From: Balamuthia mandrillaris | Taxonomy: Eukaryota; Discosea; Longamoebia; Balamuthiidae | DNA: 64,000 bases | Reading direction: 5' to 3' | Assembly (NCBI GenBank): GCA_031835245.1 | Contig: JAVKOQ010000097.1 | Span: 111,001-175,000, forward strand | Shown here: positions 56,631 through 64,000 of the stretch, piece after piece | Layout: every line of letters begins with the position of its first letter | Numbering within the stretch: the stretch's first letter is position 1 | Notes under the pieces: model-generated | Seen by the model: only the letters and a program-made list of their open reading frames with translations | Databases searched by the model: none | What the model was told of the DNA's origin: nothing | Program-made: the position numbers and the translations under genes

Positions 56631-57713
56631 TCAACTGCCACTATTGCAGCAAGAGGATTTAGCAGGAGGATTGTTCTGTGCGCCGAGTTTGATTTCACTG
56701 CTGTTCCTCCGTGTGGGGCCTGCCTCCCTGTTCTGATCGTTCTCCAGTATTTTGCTGACTAAAAACTTGGCCGCTTTATCGATGCCAATGTTGTCTTTGG
56801 CTGATGTTTCCTCCCTACCATGATTACCCATTAGTTTTCTCTTTTTCCTCTCCCTCTCCCTCTCTCCCTCTCTCTCCCTCTCTCTCCCTCTCTCTCCCTC
56901 TCTAATATGACTAAAGAGTTACAAGGTAGAAAGCGTACCAGCCAGCAAAGCCGTGATCCTCGCAGTACTTATCCATTTGAGCAGCGTTACGTGCAAAACC
57001 TTCCTTTGCCAAGTCGCACTTTATGTCGAGTGGTACCAATGAGAAAACGCAAGAGAGAAAGGAGAATGGAGAGAAGAGTTACTTTGTTTGCAAGCAAAAC
57101 GACCGGGATAGGCCTGTCATCAGGCGGCATGGTGACTTTGGCATCAATGTCGTTCTTCCACTTCTCGACAGCCTCAAATGTGGCTACTCGCGTGACGTCA
57201 AAAACTACGAAAGCCCCTACGGCCTCCTTGTAATACACACGAGTCATGTTACCGAAACGTTCTTGTCCTGTGTTTTTTTGAAACATGTTAAACAAAAATA
57301 ACGGATACGAAGAAATGAAAGGAGGACGAACCTGCAATGTCCCAAAGTTGAAGCCGAACAACTGTTTTGTTGTCCCAATTGATGACTTTGAGGGCAAAGT
57401 CGACACCGATCTGTTGCGTTTTGTGTTAAGAAAAGAGTCTTGAGTTAACAAAGGAAAAGTAGGACAAGCGGTTTTAACAAAGTAACACTTTCTTACCGTT
57501 GATTTGTAATGCATAGAAAAAATGTTGTGTACAAAACGTTTTATGATCGAAGTCTTACCTGTGCCAATGTCTCCCACTACCAACACCTTGTAGAGGTACC
57601 TGTTGGCAGGAATAAAAAAAAAACAAGAGCAACTTTGGTGTGAGACAAAAATGGCAACGGGAGAGGCACCACCACCGCACGTACTCGGTAATCCCATCAT
57701 CGTGATCGCCCAT
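56631..57713 (-). CDS. RAB32: Rab32/38-type small GTPase
   Basis: Membrane-traffic GTPase of the Rab32/38 group, linked to lysosome-related organelles. The start at 57713 (MGDHDDGITE) splices in phase to YLYKVLVVGDIGTGKTSIIK (P-loop). Next are RFVHNIFSMHYKST, IGVDFALKVINWDNKTVV and QLWDIAGQERFGNMTRVYY; the IAG in place of TAG is the Rab32-group signature. FEAVEKWKNDIDAKVTMP, VVLLANK and ETSAKDNIGIDKAAKFLV follow, and the C-terminus is SSCCNSGS with the prenylation cysteines, stop at 56631. About 220 residues. Introns have a CT-rich array on the + strand at 56848-56902, so GA on the sense strand, against the trend in the window. Confidence 0.92.
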
Positions 57714-58632
57714 CTTTGTATCCTCTGGTTCGCGCAACTTCTACTTCTCTTTTTTTTTTGTTTGTAAAACAAAAAAATTGCGTTAAAAAAATAAATAGTG
57801 TCACCAAGAGGTTTTCTTTTGTTTCTCGATCGGCGTGTGTATCGTCCGAAGCGAACGAAACACAAAGCTTTACCTGCAACAACACAACAAGCACCACCAC
57901 CACAACCCACAACCCACCGCCGCCAAAGCTTGCTAGTATCCCTTCCTCCCCCCTTTGCCAGCAACAGCACCACCGAGTAAAAGGCCTGTTGCTGTAGACT
58001 GTCCGCTTATACGTTTTTTTTCTGCGGCAAAAGAAAAAAAAAAGGGGTGATGTGTGCCGTTTCCAAAAATAGGATAAATGACATCAGCAGTTCCCTTGTT
58101 TGAGGGGTTAACATGGCCAACGTCAAAGTAAAGAAAAAAAGCGTACAACGCGAGCAAGGAGAATGGAAGGAGAAGATGGATGCTCCCCTGATAGGCTGGG
58201 CCGTGTCCCTCATGCAGTGCCGTCGCACCCATTACCACCACCACCACCATATTCTGCTTCTGATTCCTTCCTAGCTCCTTCACACGCTCGCTCTTCTTCC
58301 TGTTTAGCAACGACAGCATACTTTCATCTACCGCTCTCCTCCTCCTCCTCCTCCTCCTCCTCCCTCCTCCTCTCCTCCTCCTCCTCCTCCTCCCTCCTCC
58401 TCCTCCTCCTCCTCCTCCTCCTCCTCCTCCTCCTCCTCCCTCCTCCTCCTCCTCCTCCTCCTCCTCCTCCTCCTCCTCCTCTCCTCCTCCTCCTCCTCCT
58501 CCTCCTCCTCCTCCTCCTCCTCCTCCTCCTCCCTCCTCCTCCTCCTCCTCCTCCTCCTCCTCCTCCCTCCTCCCCTCCTCCTCCTCCTCCTCCTCCTCCT
58601 TTTCACAAACATCAGCACTGCCAGCATATGTC
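57714..58632. other. Divergent region of Rab32 and cyclin K, with (CTC)n array
   Basis: About 920 bp with no supported exon. It holds T-rich and A-rich tracts (57750-57800, 58010-58045), a GGGGTTAAC near 58104 and a trinucleotide array. Cyclin K might have an extra 5' exon here, because the family's usual N-terminal WYWDK-like segment is not seen in the model. Confidence 0.4.
58336..58602 (+). repeat. (CTC)n trinucleotide array, about 265 bp
   Basis: Nearly pure CTC units with occasional phase slips (TCCCTCC), immediately upstream of the cyclin K ATG. It generates long poly-Leu/Pro/Ser or poly-Glu/Gly/Arg readings that are not genes. Confidence 0.97.
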
Positions 58633-58959
58633 ATGATAGGACAGCCACCTCCTAAACCAAAACCGCCAGAGGCAACGAGAGCGACATGTTTGTTTCTACA
58701 AGAAACGGGCATGAAGCTGAGACTATATCTACCTCTTCTTCCTCTTCCTCTTCTTTCTCTTCTTCCTTTCTTCCTCTTTTCAAGTTGTTGGTTTGTTTTT
58801 GTGTTGTGCAGAATGTCTTTTGTTGTCATTGAATACGTTTTACTTTTTTTGGTTTTATTTCCTTAACTCGACACCTACGCCTCAGCTCACTATCGCTACT
58901 GCTATGGTTTACTTTCATCGCTTCTTTTCTCGTCGCTCAGTTCACAACTACGATCCCTT

Positions 58960-59007
<48 letters not shown>

Positions 59008-60623
59008 TGTCCTCTTCCTGTAAACTTACAAATAACAAATGACAGTTGATGGGAACAACATGTTTATTCCTGGCGGGTAAAGTGGAGGAAACGCCAAAGA
59101 AGCTGCGAGACGTGCTGCTGACCGCCTACTTGATGCACCACAAGAAAGAGCTGCACGACCCTCAGCACAGCGAAGAGCTGTGGGAGCTGCAGGACCAACT
59201 GCTGCTGTACGAGCGGGTGCTGTTGCAGACTCTTGCCTTTGACCTCACGGTAGAGCATCCTTACAAGTGCTTGCTCTCTTACGTCAAATCCATTCAAGGT
59301 TTGTTTCAATTGTATTGAACTTTATTTATTTTTAATTCTCACTTTTTGCGATGACTAATTCATTTAATGATGCTGTTATGAAAGGCGATCGGTCGTTAGC
59401 ACGATCGTCTTGGTATTTCGTCAATGATAGGTCTGTTCCCCGTTCTCGTTCTCATTCTTGTACTGCATTGACCGACATACCCTTGTTTCTTTTAAAAATG
59501 TTTCAGTATGAGGACGACATTGTGCTTGCAGTATTCTTCACATGCTATTGCGGCAGCGGCTATCTATCTCGCTAGCAAGGTTTTGCACTACAAACTGCCA
59601 GAGGCGGCTGGAAATAAGCCCTGGTGGGAGGCGTTGGATGCTCGCCTTGAAGATTTGGAAGGTTGGTCTTCTTCTCTTTTCTATCTCTCATATCTGTTCG
59701 CTGACTGTAGATGCACACTTTTTGTAGAAATCAGCAACCAGATCTTGGAGCTCTATGGGAATGTGCCGGTCTTAGAAAGCCGTTCAAATGGAGGACCACC
59801 GTCGTCCCGTTCTGTATGTATTCTTCCTAATATTGATAGGCGCTGTTTCATTGATACTAATGCAAACCTTCATTTTTTTAAAATACCAGCGGATCATTGG
59901 TAATAATCCTACTTTGGGCTCATCTGCACTGCAACGCCCGCCTTCACGTCTTCACGCTTCCTCCTCACTTTTGTCTCCAACAACAATCTGTACACATAGT
60001 GACCCTTTTGCACCCCATCCCCCTTCAATGCCTCCACCTCCACCACTGCCTCCGCCGCCCCCAGCATCACCACCTCCACCACCTCCACCCTCTTCTCCTC
60101 CGCTCCAGCTTCTCCCATTTCCACCATCTCCATCAGAAAGCAAACTTCCTTCATCTGTTCATGTTGCTCTACGAAAAACTGCCAAAACCTCCACTACTAA
60201 AACAAAAGCTCCTGGTCATTCCCATAGTCGAGAGCAATACTCACCCCCACCCACCAAATCATCATCCAGCAGAAGTGAAAGTCGTTCCCCCACAGAGCAA
60301 TCCCATCGCCGCTATGACAGCAGTAGACATCGGTCTTCCCACCACTATTCCCCTCGTGGCAGTGCCCGCAGAGATCGTCGACACAACAGCTATAACAACA
60401 AGGATAAACGGGGACATCAGCAAGGCCATCAAAGAAGTAGTAGAGAACATTATAGGGACCGAGGCCGAGAGAATTACAGCTCCACTTTGGATAAGCGTAC
60501 GTTCTTTGCTTCTGATTTTTGTGCTGATCCTTTATTTATTTCCTTTTGTTTTAAAATACAGGAAGAACCAATAATCGGTATCACCATGATAGAGATGATC
60601 GTTATCACCCCTATCGAAAATGA
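58633..60623 (+). CDS. CCNK: Cyclin K (CDK12/13 partner)
   Basis: Transcription-elongation cyclin. The ATG at 58633 gives MIGQPPPKPKPPEATRATC and FLQETGMKLR. An AT-AC intron (58725-58878) then joins LRL|PQLTIATAMVYFHRFF. Further landmarks are LMGTTCLFLAGKVEETPKKL, LLLYERVLLQTLAFDLTVEH, PYKCLLSYVKSIQG, SSWYFVNDS, HAIAAAAIYLASKVLHYKLP, WWEALDARLEDLE and ISNQILELYGN, which follow the cyclin K/T order with a WWE block typical of cyclin K. The rest is Pro-rich (PPPPLPPPPPASPPPPPPP) and then Arg/Ser/His-rich (SSRHRSSHHYSPRG), ending DDRYHPYRK at 60623. The start codon is the least certain part. Cyclin T or L are less likely alternatives. Confidence 0.88.
58725..58878 (+). other. AT-AC (U12-type) intron in cyclin K
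   Basis: 154 nt starting ATATCTACC, with the exact branch consensus TTCCTTAAC at 58859-58867 and ending CT|AC at 58878, 12 nt after the branch adenosine. Removal yields KLRL|PQLTIATAMVYF, the cyclin box. No GT donor is available in the exon. The donor deviates from the ATATCCTT consensus at positions 6 and 8. Confidence 0.8.
58963..59003 (+). repeat. (CT)n array in cyclin K intron
   Basis: About 20 CT units on the sense strand, in the intron before LMGTTCLFLAG. Confidence 0.95.
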
Positions 60624-63210
60624 AGCAAGAACCTGACTTTATTTCTTCTTCTACCTGGTGAAGTCTTTGAAAACCTTCTAAATATGGGCTGACAGGTGGA
60701 TGCAAATACTTTTTGTTCTGCAAAGGGTGTTGATTTTTTTTGTATACTTTCAAATTATAAAACAAATTTTAAGTCTATTGAGCTGGCCTTTTTGAATCTA
60801 TTCATTCTGTCACAACCCAGCCTTGGGTCGTGCCAATCCCTCTCTCTCTTACAACGCTCACAAAGGAGAGATAAGATTGGGGTGGTTCTTGGTTTGCTCT
60901 TATTAGAAAGACCTGCTTCGTGTGTACAGTTTTTCTCTCTAATTCTGTTATTCTCCCTTTTTCCCCGTTTTTCCCACTTCCTTGGGTAACACAATACTCA
61001 GAGATTCCATTCCGTTGATTGGCTAGTTGACGTCATCCTGTCGATCAGAACGAGATCATGCTGTGTGACAATTCAATTAGAGAGAAAACCTTGAGCTATT
61101 TGTTACTTTTCTGCTTGTTTTCATACAAACTCAAAATTCTTTAAGAGAATAGGCTATCTCTGGCCTTCTACTTTGTTACTTGAGCATGACCTTAGAACTT
61201 GCAGCAAACTTGTGGAATGGTTTGGAAGAATCATGATGGGCTTTGATGCTAACATTGGGTTAACTATATTATGTGTTTGCTTGGAATTCTCCAAGAAGTC
61301 TGCATTAGAAGACAATACAGAAAAAGAAATAAAATAGTCTTGTGGGATAGAGGGGCTAATGAAAAGCTGAAAAGGGAAAGATTTGTGGTAATGACTAAAG
61401 GCTAGGGAACTGGACAAGGGAGAGTACAAGGCCAAAGAAGCAGATAAGAAAAAAAAGAAGATGTAGGAACTTTCCTTTTGAAACATAGCTTCTTTTGATT
61501 AGTTCTTTTTTCTATTCATTTTGTTTCTCCTTTTCTTTATTTTCTCTTTTCTTTTTTCTTTCTTTTTTCTCTTGAAACAGGAAACAAGTACACTTACTCA
61601 TGACACTTTTCTTTCATTAAAAAGCCTATTCTTAGACTCATTTACTTGTAGATAAGCCCAAAGGACTGACAGTTATAATAAGGCTGTTGGAACCTGAGAA
61701 TAGATAGAACCAAGAAAATGGTAATACACAAAATGAGAGCCAAATGTATTTAATGACAGGAAGTAAACAAGTGTCTTTATGAGAGTAAGAAGATTGCACA
61801 GATAACACAAGCATGAGACCCTTTATTTACTAAAAGTGAAAAATACAAGTAATAGTAAAGTATTTTGTTTTGTATAAAAAAAGAATGAGAAAAGGAAACA
61901 TCAAGAAAGGGAAAGTTGAAAGATGAAATATTAAGAAAGAAAAAAATGAAAAAAATGAGATCCCAAGATCAACAGCAAGAAGGTGTAGTAAAAAGAAAAA
62001 AAAGCCACTACATTATTATGTCACCAAACCAAGTTTTCCCAAATTTCTGTTTTTCTTTGCTAAATTTGGGTGACAAAAGTATTTTAGGAAAAACTTGAAA
62101 CTGCAGCGTAATACAGTTTTTCAACATATATGGGTATTTTTGCACCTTAGTTTCATAGTTCTTCAGTTTTAGACTCAGGAAAGTTTTGGAATAGGCAGAA
62201 AAAAGATCTTTAGAATGGATTAGTGTTATTATTATTGGTAATTGTCAACAAAGCCAGTAGGAAAACTTAAAATCCACCAATTTGATGGAGTATAAATAGA
62301 ACTTAAGAATAAAGAAACCAAGAAGCAGCTTTTTAACTCAGGGTCTTTTTCTTCCTTGGTTTGTTTCTTTAGAATAGGAACAAGGAATGGAGAATAAAGA
62401 ACAAGAACTTATATCCACTCACACAAACACTTTATTTTAAGATTTTCCTCTTATTAAAAGCCCATTCTTTGTTTGTTCCATAATAAGGCTGATAGGGAAA
62501 CAGCCTAATGAACACCAATTTGATGTAGATACTGAAAAGATGACAGTATAAGCCTCCTTCTCTGTGATGAAGTCCTTGATGGTTCATCATTGAACACAGC
62601 TGAGATAATGCTCTAAGAAAAAAAAAATTCCTCATAAAAACAATTCAACTAGATAATTATCTCTTCATTATAACCATTTTCACTAATTGACAGTGTTATA
62701 CCACTCTCTTATAATACTTATCCCTATCTCTTCTTGTATATATTTCTTTATTTCATTCTTTCTTGCTTCTTTATATCTAGTTGTTATTTGCTTTTTTTAT
62801 TTGATCTTTTTTTAATTAAACACTAATTGAAAGTTGAAATATAAAAACAAAGAGAGATAGGGATAGGTATTATGGAAGAGTGGTATAACAAAACCAAGAA
62901 ATGAACAAAGAATTTGAAGAATGAAGATCTCCAGAGGAAAGACAGTTGTGGCCACACTGGATGTCTGGGCTGCTGATCAGCTTCCATCATGGAAATCACA
63001 AATGACAAAAAGCGGCTAATGCAAGTACAATTTACGAGGAGTCAATATCAATAATCTAACATAGGTTATCGCTGGCGATTAAATATGGCTAAATCGTCCG
63101 TCAAAGCGTCAGTGCTTTGGCACAAAATGAGGGGGTGCATCAACGAGAAAACAGGAGAAAAGATCGCTTTTCAAAGCACAGGAGCGAAGGGAGGATGCAG
63201 ACTAAAGTAG
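60624..63210. other. Gene-poor, AT-rich stretch
   Basis: About 2.6 kb without a supported gene. From about 61,080 to 63,050 the base composition is visibly richer in A and T than anywhere else in the window, purine/pyrimidine strands alternate, and no CT dinucleotide arrays occur. The longest reading (110 codons, - strand, 61486-61154) is Ser/Phe-rich with no motif. It contains a foldback repeat and weak direct repeats (compare 61613-61634 with 62449-62470, and 61674-61690 with 62481-62496). Confidence 0.6.
62694..62890. repeat. Foldback (inverted) repeat, arms about 38 bp
   Basis: The left arm at 62694-62731 (TGTTATACCACTCTCTTATA and on to CCCTATCTCT) is the reverse complement, with about five mismatches, of 62851-62890 (AGAGAGATAGGGATAGGTAT and on to GTGGTATAACA). 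The spacer is about 119 nt. A 10-bp direct repeat CACTAATTGA lies at 62681 and 62821. The shape would fit a small foldback or MITE-like element or a replication/transcription hairpin. Confidence 0.8.
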
Positions 63211-63417
63211 CAGATTCAAGCGCGGCTCCGGCCGCAACTGGCCTGCAAAAAGTCGATCCAAACGGACATCCAGGTGCGGAGAGAAAGGATTGACAAGGAG
63301 CGAAGGTGGGTGGGTTTGGGAGTCACTATGGCGGCCCTGTGTGTGGGGAAGGAAATTCCGCACATGCTGCGAGTTCATAGCATGGTTCCTACCAGCCGCA
63401 CCAGTAGCCCTGGTCAG
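63211..63417 (+). CDS. Possible partial coding exon near window end
   Basis: After a TAAAGTAG acceptor at 63210 a + strand frame stays open for 69 codons: QIQARLRPQLACKKSIQTDI, VRRERIDKERRWVGLGV, TMAALCVGKEIPHMLRVHSM, ending SSPGQ at a GTGATC donor. A further possible stretch in another frame at about 63567-63745 ends WTRPKLAKASFIF. Phases between the two do not match as drawn. No family is recognised; it may be part of a gene extending beyond the window or a chance frame. Confidence 0.3.
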
Positions 63418-63745
63418 GTGATCATTTTTCTTTTGTGTGTTCTCCGGTGGGAGTAAAAAAAAAGAGGGAGCAGAGGGAGAAGGAAGAGAGGCAACGAAAA
63501 CAGGTGCACAGATCTGCCACAAACCAGCTGTGACCAGTTGCGTGTCTTCTTTTCTTCCTGGCTGCAGCTCTCAAGGTGGGTTTGAGGATGCGAAAGGTTT
63601 GTCCTGCGGAGCAAAGGGACGGTTGAGGGAGAGCGCTGAGAGGGAGGGAAACAGTTTGCCGCCAGGCAAGCACCGTTTTTCTTTCTTGGCTGTCGAAAAA
63701 CCCTGGACCAGACCAAAGCTCGCCAAGGCAAGCTTTATCTTCTGA

Positions 63746-64000
63746 GTCCTTGTGACGCAAGATGCAAGGATGGGAAGAGAAAGGGTTTCGGGATGCGGCG
63801 CTTTTCAAGAGCAAGGTTTCTCGGACCTGAACGCTTGCCTTGCCCGTTGCTTCAACACATCTCTTCTTTTTGGGTGGTGGTCTTAAGCGATCTCCGCTTG
63901 GAGAGAGATAGAGTGAAGGGTAGCGTGGTAAGGGTAGCAAAGAAAGACACCCCAGTAAGCGGGGAGTTTGTATGTGATGTGCTCTGCACAAAAAAGATCA
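63746..64000. other. Window end, nothing recognised
   Basis: About 250 bp. Base composition returns to that of the genic part. No splice-supported reading or RNA gene is seen on either strand. Confidence 0.4.

Noticed and set aside
58163-58829. Long ORFs of poly-Pro/Leu (+) and poly-Glu/Gly/Arg (-)
   Set aside because: They are translations of the (CTC)n microsatellite and show no conserved sequence outside it.
61154-61486. 110-codon - strand ORF in the AT-rich island
   Set aside because: Low-complexity Ser/Phe/Leu with no motif; length is expected by chance in this composition.
63422-63991. 189-codon - strand ORF at the window end
   Set aside because: No recognisable motif, composition unlike neighbouring proteins, and it overlaps equally open + strand frames.

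Overview
This is eukaryotic nuclear DNA from a gene-dense, intron-rich protist. Introns are mostly GT-AG and about 50-120 nt long. I resolve about 20 protein-coding genes on both strands, in convergent and divergent pairs with short intergenic gaps. The gene set points to a free-living amoebozoan, possibly of the Acanthamoeba/Balamuthia type: a LimE-like LIM protein, a PINCH/paxillin-like LIM protein, a Hippo/MST kinase with a SARAH tail, an RFX factor, a Rab32-type GTPase and a choline-monooxygenase-like Rieske enzyme. The lineage is an inference; a holozoan relative is not excluded. No virus, prokaryotic operon, CRISPR array, tRNA or rRNA was recognised.

Layout. 0.2-9.3 kb: eIF4A3 (-), VPS35 (+), LIM protein (+), METTL17/Rsm22 (+). 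9.4-20.4 kb: a doubtful small ORF (+), a nucleotidyltransferase-fold protein (-), two unrecognised short loci (+), capping protein alpha (+), a GHMP sugar kinase (-), a Rieske oxygenase (-) and a coiled-coil protein (-). 20.8-29.2 kb: an unrecognised gene (+) with a minisatellite-filled intron, an RRM/RS splicing protein (-), ribosomal protein eS30 (-), CIAO2B/MIP18 (+) and the MST/Hippo kinase (-). 29.9-36.7 kb: site-1 protease (+) and a five-LIM protein with paxillin-like LD motifs (-). 37.2-47.2 kb: one 10-kb gene with a long novel N-terminal half, a protein kinase domain and a dual-specificity phosphatase domain without its catalytic cysteine. 47.8-60.6 kb: RFX (+), TAF2 (+), Rab32-like (-) and cyclin K (+). 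60.6-64 kb: a gene-poor, AT-rich stretch with a foldback repeat, then a possible partial exon.

The genes are mainly housekeeping and regulatory: exon-junction and splicing factors, transcription (TAF2, RFX, cyclin K), endosome/lysosome traffic (VPS35, Rab32), actin and adhesion (capping protein, LIM proteins, PINCH-like), and signalling (Hippo kinase, kinase-pseudophosphatase). They do not form a dedicated gene cluster.

Most notable: (1) three AT-AC introns with minor-spliceosome (U12) signals, in the kinase-pseudophosphatase, TAF2 and cyclin K genes, each required by the protein reading frame; (2) the kinase-pseudophosphatase fusion with five spaced copies of an LNLSGLxKGS-like motif; (3) the LD-motif plus five-LIM architecture; (4) (CT)n arrays placed almost always on the sense strand of introns; (5) telomere-type repeats in divergent promoters.
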